A DNA stretch of 24,772 bases, taken from positions 770,884 through 795,655 of the forward strand of contig BFEA01000254.1 of the NCBI GenBank assembly GCA_003427395.1, given 5' to 3'. This document shows, piece after piece, positions 9,594 to 18,773 of this stretch. Position 1 is the first letter of the stretch; each line of letters begins with the position of its first letter. The DNA comes from Chara braunii (taxonomy: Eukaryota > Streptophyta > Charophyceae > Charales > Characeae). The notes beneath the pieces were generated by a model. The model did not search any database. It saw nothing but the letters and a program-made list of their open reading frames with translations, and was not told the DNA's origin. Position numbers and translations under genes: made by a program.

Positions 9594-9943
9594 GTTATAA
9601 ACCTGCGTAGTACAGCGAACGTGTTTGTGCCCCTTCACGTTCGTGCGAACAGCTCGCGAACATATTCGGGCGAACATAACTGTTTTTCGTAAAAGAAAAA
9701 AAACAACAAAACAAAAATATTTTTTTCGATTTTTTATTTTTAACTCATGATTGGCTACGAATTTGAACATGAATCCAAGGCAAAAGTTGCTTGTATTCTT
9801 ATTTTATATAGCATATATATTTTTCAGATTTTCCTAAGTACTTTTATTTTCACATTCGGAGGGTTTTGGACGCTTGTTCAAGTTAGAGCGAACATATTCG
9901 CGTTCGCCTCCGAATGCAAATACGGTGCTACGTAGTTATAAAC
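9594..9943. mobile_element. Candidate non-autonomous element with imperfect terminal inverted repeats
   Basis: The left end GTTATAAACCTGCGTAGTAC (9594-9613) matches, imperfectly, the reverse complement of the right end (about 9925-9943, GTTTATAACTACGTAGCAC). Next to each end lie GCGAAC-type motifs, including an identical 13-mer GCGAACATATTCG at 9656-9668 and 9888-9900 and a near-palindrome GTTCGTGCGAAC near 9640. The centre is A/T-rich. Clustered subterminal motifs are typical of DNA transposon ends; assignment to a superfamily is not possible by eye. Confidence 0.45.
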
Positions 9944-10049
9944 TAGAAAAAAAAACACGTAGCGGGAAAGGGAGAAAAAATGTGATAGGAGTAGGGGGAT
10001 ACGAAAGACGGGCATGTGGCATGCGCTATGTATCTCTCTCTCTGCCTAT

Positions 10050-10186
10050 AAAAAAAAAAAAAAAAAAGAAACCAGAAAAAAAAAAAAAAAAAAAAAAAAA
10101 ACAAGAAAATGGAGAAAAAAAAAAGAAAAAAAAAGAACGCAGAGAAAAAAAAAAGAAAAAAACAAGAAAATAAGGGGAAAGAAGAC
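10050..10186 (+). repeat. A-rich low-complexity tract
   Basis: Long A runs broken by single G or C bases. All Lys-rich (or, on the other strand, Phe-rich) frames here are artefacts. It may be an expanded retroposon tail on the plus strand, but no element body was recognised 5' of it. Confidence 0.9.
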
Positions 10187-10309
10187 ACTTAAAACTATAT
10201 GAGGGGCGATTATGCGCAACTTGCACAAAAAAGGCGAAGGGCGACAACTATGAGATCGTACAACTCGAGTAATGGAGGATACACCCTGCAAACCGGGGGT
10301 ACCGATGTC

Positions 10310-10719
10310 GTATAACTCGTCGATAATGGCGACTCCAAAGTGGGGACGCGGTGACACCTTGTAAATCTTTTGACACCAAAAACAAATCAATACGGGATTT
10401 AGAAGTTTGTCTTTTTTCATTTCCTAAAGCATGTAAAGGTTCATTGTGTGAAACTCTGTCTCCTTTATAAGTCAAAGAGGTTCAAGGTCTGACACAAGTC
10501 AGCAATTATTAGCTCATGAGTTTCAACATATATTGGACAGGGAGAAGGAAGATGCCAACGATTTTGGTGATGGTCATGGGTTTCATTAAAGTTCTCATTC
10601 ATGATGAGTTTAATACCCGTTGGGATCTGAGGTAAAATAAATTCAAAAAACATATGTTTACCCCTTACATGATTTGGTCGATATACACATAGGATACTTA
10701 TAACCTCTAGTTTCAGCAT
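10310..10719 (-). pseudogene. LINE endonuclease-domain fragment
   Basis: On the minus strand, 10719-10465 encodes VISILCVYRPN, FFEFILPQIPTG, NENFN (in place of GGDFN), NRWHLPSP and LCQTLNLFDL. After a one-base frameshift near 10480, 10470-10371 gives YKGDRVSHNEP and SRIDLFLVSKDL, the substrate-facing motif of LINE AP endonucleases. Upstream (N-terminal) and downstream (RT) parts are missing. The Asp of GDFN has become Asn, so the copy is dead at this site too. Its sequence differs clearly from the endonuclease at 1679-2566, so it comes from another LINE family. Confidence 0.75.
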
Positions 10720-11724
10720 TGCTAATATATAGACTCATCTTTCGTTTACATTATGAACCTTCAAATTTTAGGTTCCACTATAGAACCAGGAGGTACCCAA
10801 ATTGTCACCCCTGCACTACCGAGTGTCGAGCGCATCGGTTCTGCAGAGGGAACGCTACCGACCGCGTCATGCAGGATTGGCAAAAAATTTTTGGGATGCA
10901 TGCAATGAAGCGATGATGTTGCTCCGACCGAATGAGCCAACTATACCTCCATTAAGCCCCTACAACAAGATAGGGTCTAGCAAGGTACAATTAACCTCCA
11001 CCTATGGAAGTTGTCACCATCCCTTAAGTGGGCGTATCCCTCGAACCACGTGCGAAAGTTTTTATGTGCAATCGCAGATGCGGCACAACCAAGGGCATTT
11101 TTTCGTACGTTGTAGCATAAGCAGTACGTGTGGCCAGCGCCTAAATCAAATTTGTACGCAGGCCGCTACATGGAGCATTGATCTCCCACTCGCAGCTCTA
11201 CACCGGTTGACTAGGACTCCCTCCTTAACCCCACACCGCACAACTACAATTGTCATTAACTTAAAATTTTGCATATGAGCTTGGTCCCTTCGTAAGTGTT
11301 TTGGCCCATAGCTTGAACTGCGCACGAACATATAATACAACTCGCCCGAAACACATAATAGAAATGTACATGAAAAAAAAAACACAACATTTAGTCATGT
11401 GCGCTCGCGCGATCGACTCTTATGGGGACACTTCATGCATTACCCACATTCGCGAGACCCTTCGTGGGTTTCAAGGTTGTGTATGATACACAAGTGTTGA
11501 ACATTCAGTATCGTGAGGGGGATCTTCTCTCACGATATAGAACAGTTGAAGAATACGTTGTTCCGCCTCCGCGAGACTCTCACCTTAAGAAGGAGCGCAG
11601 GGGTAGGTGAGGATTGAATGTCCGACACATCAGAGGTGATCTTTTGTGCTGGACAAGAACCTCGAATTCCTGTCCAGGACCCAACGTCTGACAAACAAAT
11701 GGGCAAGCATCCCACATTGCGCCC
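10720..11724. other. Interval without recognisable genes
   Basis: Mixed composition. Frames at 10802-11278 (plus) and shorter ones show no familiar motif. A self-complementary stretch near 11499-11540 pairs TATCGTGAG with CTCACGATA (11509-11517 and 11528-11536). Confidence 0.5.
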
Positions 11725-11798
11725 TTCTCATATCCCCACTAGAATCTCATGCTAAACGCGGCTCACGAACGGCTTGCACCGCCTGAGCTAAGGGTTGG
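11725..11798 (-). other. Degenerate tRNA-like sequence (possible SINE head)
   Basis: On the minus strand an A-box-like TAGCTCAGGCGG (11790-11779) is followed at exactly tRNA spacing by ATTCTAG (TTC at 11744-11742) in the T-loop position. The T-arm is degenerate and the acceptor arm does not pair. No second copy lies in the window, so this is a weak call. Confidence 0.3.
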
Positions 11799-11866
11799 TT
11801 TGGACAGGGACCAACTCACACCTCATATCGGTTAGGCTTTCCAACAGCGATTTCATCAAAACGAAC

Positions 11867-12054
11867 ATTTTATATTTTTTTAACGAAATTGAAACCTACT
11901 TATTTGACAAAAAAAAAAATCATTGTTTATCTCATGAGAACCATTTGGACTTAACTGAAGTCCAGGTAATCAAAGGGGAACCCTAAGAAGCTAAAACGAT
12001 GACATTTTCAGGGCCAAATGAGTGGGTTTCAATTTCGTTCAAAAAATATAAAAT
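11867..12054. mobile_element. Foldback MITE-like element
   Basis: The ends 11867-11900 and 12021-12054 are inverted copies with 32 of 34 positions matching by hand. The complementarity continues imperfectly inward (CATTTG, TCATcGTTTT) to an apical hairpin TGGACTT-AACTG-AAGTCCA at 11946-11964, so nearly the whole 188 bp folds on itself. It has no coding capacity. This size and shape match miniature inverted-repeat transposable elements. A further AACGAAATTG copy lies just outside, at 12063-12072. Confidence 0.75.
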
Positions 12055-13049
12055 ATTTATTTTAACGAAATTGTTGTTTTTTCAAAATAAGTAAAGAAAT
12101 ACGGCTACTCGTATATGTTAGATAATTGGGAAGAAATGAGAGGTTTGTGTGGGGAACTAGGATAGACCATCTCTCACAAACTTGAACACTCGTGACTTAC
12201 TCACTCATTCTCGTTCACTTGCCCATCCATTCTCACACAAAAGACAAAATCAAGCTTCAACATACATACTTACAAACACACATTCAATCAAGATCATAAA
12301 TCCACGCACTAAAGGGGTCAACCACACCATTTTTTTCAACTCACCTTTCCCTCTTAACACATGCACAAACTCGAGCTCTTGTGCACCCTTTCTAAAAAAA
12401 CATTAAATCGTTGTCGTAGCAAACACCCTTACAAGGGTATTTGCTGTCCTTTTTAAAGGTCGCACTGGGTGCGTCCTTGAACAACGTAATGCGCTGATGG
12501 GGCCAATCCCGTCAGGAATCTCGCCTCGGCAATCTCGCTCTTGGCAAGTCTTCGAGTCAAATACGATTGAATTAGAGAGTGAGATGGTTGTTTAGACAGT
12601 GGCGACACTAGGCCGGCGGAAGGCGTCAAGCCATAGGGCCCGGTTACCTTCTCTATAGTTTTCAGTTTGATTATATTTTTCTTTTTTTTTATAAAAACTA
12701 GCTTTACTCCACGAACCGTCTCAGTCTCTGGCGGGATGCGTTGCAAAGGAGATAAAGACCCTACTTTGTGCACGCGCAGGAAGATCATTATGTTCGGCGA
12801 TGCATGGAAAGGCGCGGTGTTGGCAAATCTAGTATGGGGGGGAAAGTCGAAAGTTCGGCAAAATATGTCAAGCACCCGACGACCAGGATGCTAAATAGCT
12901 ACGATCCTAGGCGCAGGCGGCATCTCGGTGTCTTCAGACGGCCAGGAGGTTGGCCGATAGGGCAAGGCGGAGGCCTGGTTTGTGCGGGAAGAACCGACCA
13001 CGGTCCTGTGATTATTCATATGCGGGCTCGCCCCTACTTAGTTCAGACT
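12055..13049. other. Interval without recognisable genes
   Basis: A short inverted repeat GTTTGTG..CACAAAC is present near 12144-12180. CA-rich sequence at 12180-12400 resembles an untranslated leader but has no supporting gene. Frames at 12453-12875 (minus) and 12768-13172 (plus) overlap each other and show no known motif. Confidence 0.5.
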
Positions 13050-13262
13050 TGGGCTTCGCCCTATTGGTTACGATATCGGACTTTCGAGCGACAGGTTTGG
13101 GGTTCGAGGCCAGCAAGCGGCGATGGAGCAAAGGACCGCGACCGACGGAGACTGAGGGGTCGAGGGTCTTAAGGGACTATCCCCCTTGGTTTTGTCGGAC
13201 GGGCCCAAACCTGGGTTCGACTGGGGGGACCAAAAGGGCGTCGACAGATCCTCGTCCTCTTC
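13050..13262 (+). mobile_element. tRNA-Glu-like relic, possible SINE
   Basis: TATTGGTTACGATATCGGAC (13062-13081) resembles the D-arm of a tRNA-Glu. A loop CTTTCGA follows (UUC in anticodon position), and GGGGTTCGAGGCC (13099-13111) is a good B box with a T-arm. The anticodon stem does not pair fully. About 150 bp of GC-rich body follows, containing a second GGTTCGACTGG box-B-like motif (13214-13224), then a T-rich tail to about 13315. Head, body and tail order suggests a decayed SINE; no second copy is present for comparison. Confidence 0.4.
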
Positions 13263-13318
13263 AATTGTACTATTTTTAATTTTATTGATTTATTTTTATT
13301 TTTATTTTTTTCCGTTTT

Positions 13319-13860
13319 CCCGTCTGTTGACCAAGCCGGAGAGTTGGCTCCGATACCACCAACGGTGAAGAAATACCGCAAGGGGAGGACCAAAAAGAGC
13401 TTTGGAGAGAAAGTTAAAGAGTGCTTGAGTTTGGTGAGCAAGGAGCGGACAAACACGAGTTGAGTATCCCCACTGAGATGGGGATGAACAACGACTGCGT
13501 CGACACCTTCCTTAATAGAGGTGGGGTGCCTGCCAGCATAGGTTGTTGTGACCATCATTACAAATGGGGAGCGATTGGAAACCCCCACGGGTGGCCGTCA
13601 CGACAATCGAGGACCTTGAGCATGAGGCTCTTCAGCGTGGGCCCGTTCGGTTCCTGTGTATTCGGGATGCTGATGATATTCCTCTATCCTGCCCGTCTTG
13701 AAGCACGGTCCGAGGATTCCGGATTCAACGTGCATGCGAGCAGTGGGTGATCAGCCCAAGAGGTGGAAAAAGCCTGAGTGGCAGGACCAGCACCTGCGGG
13801 TGCACCTTCCGCCAACCACGATTTGTTGTGAGAAGTTTGAATGTAAACAGGTCAGTGGGA
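13319..13860. other. Interval without recognisable genes
   Basis: GC-richer sequence with overlapping open frames on both strands (for example 13421-13750 plus). No domain was recognised, and no frame is convincingly coding. Confidence 0.45.
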
Positions 13861-13861
13861 C

Positions 13862-14240
13862 CGATGTCACTGGGCCAAGCATAGTTGGCACACCCGCGGA
13901 CTGTTGAAAAACAGTCTTGTGGGATCAGCCACTCGGCCAAGCTCAGTTGGTACACCCGCAGACTGTTGAAAAACAACCCTGGGGGATGAGCACCCAGGCA
14001 AGCTCAGTTGATACACACGCAGGCTGTTGAAACACAGTCCTGTGGGCTCAGCACCTACGCTGCCCAGTTGATACACCCGCGAACAGCTGACAACAGGTCT
14101 GTGGGGATAGCATCTGCGGACCCAGCTCAGTTTGTACACCCGCGAGCTGCTGAAAATAGGCCTGTGGAATCAGCAGCTGCAGACCTAGCTCGGCTGGTAT
14201 ACCCACGACTGAGGAAACACAGATCGGAGTTCAAACTCCA
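13862..14240 (+). repeat. Six-unit tandem array of tRNA-like units
   Basis: A-box-like GCTCAGTTGG motifs recur at 13879, 13941, 14002, 14062, 14125 and 14188, a spacing of 60 to 63 bp. Each is followed by ACACCCGC and a hairpin resembling an anticodon arm; in unit 1 it is GACTGT-TGAAAA-ACAGTC (13899-13916). Between hairpins lies a variable AGTCCTGTGGGATCAGCAC-like link. Only the last unit is followed by a T-arm-like GGAGTTCAAACTCC (14226-14239), two bases short of normal tRNA spacing. Units have diverged strongly, so the amplification is old. Confidence 0.75.
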
Positions 14241-14670
14241 TTAGAAGCAGCTGAGTGGAACACCACGGTCCTAAGTTATCTGGGGCAGTTTTGGCTAATG
14301 GGAGGTGCCATGAGGCCTCGCCCAGCTTGTGTCCTTCGGGACATCCGTTGATATTGGAATGATAGGGAGAAGGTTTGGCCAGCCCCTGCTCGCACAGCCG
14401 CAGTACGGCCGTGGGACCCCAGATCAGATGGCAGGGCTGGCGCGTACTTGAAACCAAGCATGAGCTTTGATAGGGGGGGGGGGCTCCCGCTAGCTCTCCC
14501 GCAATGACACCTAACCACTGTCAAGGGTAGGTGCGACGGTATCTGGTTGTAACCCGCCCGCTACTCTGTTGGAAAGGCCTGGGTGGGAGTACTCCATGGA
14601 AGAGGCCATATAATATCTGCTGGAATTTTCCTCCCTTGTTTTTTTAGGCGGGCGTCGGGCACACGTTTCT

Positions 14671-14671
<1 letters not shown>
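14241..14671. other. GC-rich sequence downstream of the tRNA-like array
   Basis: It could be the body of a SINE whose head is the tandem array. It contains GGGTGGGAGTACTCCATGG (14581-14599). No gene was recognised. Confidence 0.35.

Positions 14672-14720
<49 letters not shown>
14672..14720 (-). repeat. Poly(T) tract of 49 bases
   Basis: Uninterrupted T run at 14672-14720. Read on the minus strand it is a poly(A) that would follow a sequence ending ..GTGGCCAGACC, so it may be the tail of a minus-strand retroposon located at 14721 and upward. No flanking duplication was found. Confidence 0.85.
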
Positions 14721-14721
<1 letters not shown>

Positions 14722-15796
14722 GTCTGGCCACAATGCCATCAGCCCTTCAAGACTGTCGAGCAGCTCTAACCGGAGAAGAGAAAGCCAAAAGAGGGGGACG
14801 AGGTTAGTAAGAGGAGAGAGTGGTAAGGCAGTAGTGAGAGAGTAAGTGAAGGGAGGCACGTGAACCTGGTTGGGATCAGGTCAACATGCACGAAGACGGA
14901 CTAGTCGGGAGACAAACGAAGACGAAGTGAGGAAGAGAGAGTGAGATTGTCATATCTTGGTCATTCCTTGACCATTTTAGGCAAATTAAGAGGCTGCATA
15001 GGGGTTTTTGGGCAGGGCGAATTCGAATCTGCAGTCAGATTAAACAAAGGGTTAGGGGATTAGGAACTAGAAAAGAAAAGTCATGCGCGGATGAGTCGAG
15101 GAGGGAGAAGAAAGGGAGAGCGGGAGTAGAAGTTGCGTGGTTCGCTCATTTCTCAACGGATTCAAACAAGAGAGGACTCAAATCCAAGGTTTTGAGACAA
15201 GGCGAACATGATGGGAAGGTTAGTTTTGGCGTTAGGGTGTTAGTTTTTGTGCTATGAAGGAAGAAGGCTGCGCGGTTTCTACGGGAATTTCCGAGAGTAG
15301 TAATATATTTAATGTATCTTTCCAAATTCTCGCGGTAGATTAATTCTCATGCTGCATATTTGAGAGGAGCGTGGAATAAAACAGAAGTCATGATTGGCAT
15401 CCCTCTGCAAGGACTCAAGGCTGCTGACTACTTTCTATTATGCTCCTTGCTTCTGTCGGCGCTCAGAGATTGCATGGATCCAACCAAGGCCACCTCATTC
15501 ATGAGAAGAGAGTGGATAGGTTCGGAGTAGTGTAGGGGGAATATATGAGAAAGGGATAGCAAGGCAAAGAAGGTGAAGACAAGGTGCTGATAAAAGGCAG
15601 CTAGCGGGACCGAAGGAGAAGAGGGAGAAGCGGAGAGCTTACCTGCCAATGAAAGGGGAGGTCATCCCCGTGTTGCTCACTGTCCCTGCGGAAGGGAATT
15701 ACTAATACTCAAGCCAGGGGTACTGGCGCTGTGAACGGGCAGCGGTCGTGTGAGGTGATACGTGTCCTGGTGACTGCGAGATGTATGTCCGATTTT
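14721..15796. other. Purine-rich interval, no gene seen
   Basis: Rich in GAGGAAG-type runs on the plus strand. The few frames (for example 15649-15428 minus) lack recognisable features. Confidence 0.55.
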
Positions 15797-15896
15797 GAAT
15801 TCAACGCGGGTTCCACGTTAAAAAATTAAACGCGCGTTGAATTCGCGTTAAACTCCCGTTCAAACGCGAGTTGGACGCAAATTAACGGGGTCCGCG
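15797..15896. repeat. AACGCG palindrome cluster
   Basis: GAATTCAACGCG (15797-15808) and CGCGTTGAATTC (15833-15844) are perfect 12-bp inverted copies. AACGCG/CGCGTT cores and near variants (CGTTAAA, AACGCGAGTT, GGACGCAAATTAACG) fill the following 50 bp. Together with the A/T-rich stretch after it, this resembles a DNA-transposon end with subterminal motifs. Confidence 0.65.
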
Positions 15897-16276
15897 ATGA
15901 TTTTTTTTCTTGGGCTATAAGTTATCCAAAAAAAAAAAAGAAAAAAAAAGGGTTGTAGGTTTTTTTTAGTACTACAACCCTATATTTTTATTTTTATTTT
16001 TTGATGTTTAAATATATTTTTAAAAAATCAAAAACATAAACACACAATGAAAAAAACAAAAGCTAAAATGAAAATGAGTGTTTTTTTTTTGGGTTTCACA
16101 CATATTTTTTAAGGGCTAAAACAAAAACAAAAAAACAAAAACAAAAAAACAAATAGAAAATATAAGGTTGTAGATCTTTCAAAGATGTACAACAATTTAT
16201 TTATTTATTTTAGAACTTCGTGTATTTAAAAAAAAAATCAAAACCATAAAAAGGAAATTAAAAAAAGGAAAAAAAG
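15897..16276. other. A/T-rich low-complexity stretch
   Basis: Runs of A and T with repeated AAAACAAAAACAAAAAAAC units near 16120-16150. GGTTGTAG recurs near 15950 and 16167. No gene. Confidence 0.7.
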
Positions 16277-16651
16277 AGACACACACACAAAACTGGGCCT
16301 GTAGCAGATTGCATGAGTCTGGCATCCGAAGTTCCCGTACGGCATGGTTCGTCCGCCTCCGCTTCTATTAGGGATGGGAGGTTGGCCCAACCCTGGTGCT
16401 TGTCATTGGTATGTGAAGTTGCCCTCAATACTGGTAGGGTGATGGTCCTCAGTGTTGGTCACACTGAGGTAGGATAGTAAGGACAGGAGGTGCCTCCCAG
16501 CCGTGTTGGCTGAAGACCTTACTGATACAGACTGGGAGGATCCAGCTGACTATCTCAGTTTGTTGGCATCGAGAGTGTCATAGGCGTGGATTGAACCCAC
16601 AACCTCCTGAATGCCACTTGCGTGCCTAATCAACTGAGCTAGGCCGCTGGA
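16277..16651 (-). mobile_element. tRNA-derived SINE, type 2 (same head, different body)
   Basis: The minus strand begins TCCAGCGGCCTAGCTCAGTT, as in copies A and B. The A box TAGCTCAGTTGA (16641-16630) and B box GGGTTCAATCC (16598-16588) have exact tRNA spacing. The T-arm and the GGCATTCAGGAGGT link are nearly identical to type 1, but the body after about 16585 is unrelated to it, apart from a shared CTGCTACAGG near the 3' end. The 3' end runs into a short TG-rich tail (16290-16277) and then a T-rich stretch. The anticodon arm is degenerate in all copies. Confidence 0.85.
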
Positions 16652-17093
16652 CGGAGCCCAAATTCTTGGATCGCAAGAGGGGGGGAAAAAAAAAAAAAAA
16701 AAAAACTAAAAAACGAATAGCAAGCTACTGAGGGTTGTGCCGCCCCACACGCGGCCAGGAAAAAATGGCATTTCAAGCTTTAAACTAATGGCAGTGTATC
16801 TACCTATGTTCTACCAGATTCATGGCAAAGGTAAGTACGTTTTTTTTTTCTTTCCTTTTCTTAGCAAGCCCTGCCAACGAGGCATGGCAGTCCGTTCTAG
16901 ATTCCGTTACTTGGTAATAAACAACAGCATGCTTGGATACTGTATTTATGTGAAGATGCAGTAGAAGAGAAAAAAAAAAAAAAAAACACAGACCCAAATC
17001 GCCCGCCCAAACCCATATCGCCCGCCCTCAGTTTTCAACAGGAAAAAACTATATCCCTCAAAAGGGAAACAATGGACACACGCCAACAATCAT
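16652..17093. other. Interval with poly(A) and a hairpin-ended retroposon tail
   Basis: A G-run plus A-run lies at 16680-16705. On the minus strand, TGCCTCGTTGGCAGGGC (16883-16867) followed by A-rich sequence resembles the hairpin end near 24700. A second A run is at 16970-16986. No gene. Confidence 0.5.
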
Positions 17094-17111
17094 GCACACA
17101 CACACACACAC

Positions 17112-17177
<66 letters not shown>

Positions 17178-17297
17178 TTATAAACACACACATACACAAA
17201 CACACGCACATGCATTCATATTCATGCACAGATACACTCTCACGCGTAGGCACACACATACACACATACGCGCACACACAACACACCTACACACACA
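17094..17297. repeat. (CA)n microsatellite
   Basis: CA repeat at 17094-17172 with one CGCA interruption near 17115, continuing as degenerate CACA/CATA-rich sequence to about 17297. The Thr-His frames are artefacts. Confidence 0.95.
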
Positions 17298-17695
17298 TAA
17301 CTGGGGCGTTGGGGGTTGGGGGATGTGGGGGCGGATGGGAGATGCTTCAAGGGTTGGGTTTTTTATTTATATTTTTGATGAAGGGCAACCGCGGGAGATA
17401 GCGGAATACAGGGACTATCGCCTGATTTTTAACGACTAGACAACTATAGCGCCCACCTACCCAATGCGCCCCCCATCAGACTTCTTGGACCTCTTCCCTC
17501 CACATCCGCTCGCCCTGGTTGAGGCAAGGACGGACTGATCCCCCCCCCTTTTTTTTTCCTTCTTCTCCCTCTCACTTCCTTTTTTTTTCCCCCCTCTTTT
17601 TTTTTTTTCTTCCTTTTTATTCATCATTTTTTCTTCGTTTGCCCGGGACGTCCACCCTCTCTCCTCAAAAGGAGTAAAGGCCAAGCCTGTCTGAG
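17298..17695. other. G-rich then pyrimidine-rich interval, no gene
   Basis: GGGGGTTGGGGGATG-type sequence at 17300-17340. C/T-only runs at 17540-17632. Confidence 0.6.
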
Positions 17696-17771
17696 TCAAA
17701 TAGTACCTTTGTAACAGTCACCTTCCTTATTTCTCTCAAATAGTACCTTTTATCAGTCACCTTCCTCATTT
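17696..17771 (+). repeat. Tandem duplication of a ~40-bp unit
   Basis: TCAAATAGTACCTTT..CAGTCACCTTCCT.ATTT occurs at 17696-17732 and 17736-17771, with small differences in the middle. Confidence 0.85.
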
Positions 17772-18162
17772 GCCCTGTTCCCTAAGCTTTTCCGGCCTCC
17801 GGCGCCCCTTTGGAGACCGGGCACCACTCTGGAGACACGCATGACAATACTTCAATGAAGGAACATGACAGAACTCTTGGAAGATCAGTTGCACAGTTAA
17901 CCCTCTGGCTTGCCAGAGCAGTCAATGCTGGCAGCCAAAACCTTACTCTTTCCCGACTTTTTCCTGACATTCTTCTCAATGTGCAAAAGGGACGCTGGAC
18001 CCGTTTTCCAATAGGTGAGGCTCCCCACCAATAGATTGGAGCAACGTTTCAAAAAAAAAAAAAAAAAAAAAAAAAAAAGATGAGATACCAAAGGAGCGGG
18101 CTGGAAGTGAAAGGAGAATTACAAATAAATTTATCAACATGTTAGGCCTACAGAACAACAGC
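17772..18162 (+). other. Interval ending in a plus-strand poly(A) tail
   Basis: An A run of 29 at 18050-18078 follows ..GATTGGAGCAACGTTTC, which looks like a plus-strand retroposon end. The frame reading through 17810-18034 has no known motif. No flanking duplication was found. Confidence 0.45.
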
Positions 18163-18503
18163 CTTAAACCGGCCTAACTGCGGTTGGTTGGAGCCAGGAT
18201 TTTTGGCTCATTTCGAAACTTGACACTCGCCTCCCTCCTTCCCTCAGCGTCACAGTTGGCGGCATACTTTGGCCTAAACTAACCGAGTGTCCTGGTTGGG
18301 GAGTAAGAGGCTGAGAGTCAGGGAAGGAAGAGGTACGGGGGAAAGGAGAAACTAAATCTATGTTGTTGCTGCCAATAACCTGTCTAAATGCGGCTAGTCG
18401 GAGTCACAACGTGGGTCCTCAACAGCGTGACACTCTCCTCCCTCCTCCCTCCAACTACCCAGCTGGTGGCCTACTGTGGCCCGAAGAACCGAGTGCCCTG
18501 GTT
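18163..18503 (+). repeat. Direct repeat of a ~130-bp unit
   Basis: Units 18163-18298 and 18373-18503 share GCGGTTGGTTGGAG / GCGGCTAGTCGGAG, GACACTC.CCTCCCTCC, a GG.GGC.TACT.TGGCC block and ACCGAGTG.CCTGGTT at an offset of 206 to 210 bp. The sequence between them is unrelated purine-rich DNA. Confidence 0.7.
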
Positions 18504-18773
18504 ACAAAATGCTAACTCCTATGTCCTTGTGGTTCGCTAAACTACTGTGTCTGTAGGTAAGATGTTAGTTGAAACTACTAGGAAAAGAGGGGGCAGAGAG
18601 AGAAGCCCGAAGGAAGAGGTGGTAACACGTGGCTTGGAAGGAGCAGTCGAGGAGGGTTGAGGGCCACCCAGGGCTTGAGGATTGGAGGAGGGGCTTAGGA
18701 GTTAAGAGTTAAGCCTTGGAGAGATTGCCAGCTCTTCTGACAATGTTATGGCTGCCAGCTGATTATCGCGAGC
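18504..18773. other. Probable 3' flank of the second LINE fragment
   Basis: Non-coding, purine-rich on the plus strand. It could be the LINE 3' UTR; no poly(A) on the minus strand was seen. Confidence 0.35.

Noticed and set aside
9874-10420. Lys-rich and Phe-rich frames
   Set aside because: Translations of A-rich or T-rich low-complexity DNA; only the minus-strand endonuclease part above 10310 is supported.
13421-14244. Overlapping frames on both strands through the tRNA-like array
   Set aside because: They arise from tandem units without stops in several frames; no protein family is recognisable.
14575-14600. Possible 5S rRNA-like 3' segment (GGGTGGGAGTACTCC)
   Set aside because: Only a short resemblance; the rest of a 5S gene is not present.
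16277-16651. Functional tRNA genes at the SINE heads
   Set aside because: Acceptor and anticodon stems do not pair and the heads are fused to long bodies, so they are SINE promoters rather than tRNA genes.
17072-17439. Thr-His repeat proteins across the CA tract, and Cys-Val repeats across the TG tract
   Set aside because: Direct translations of microsatellites.
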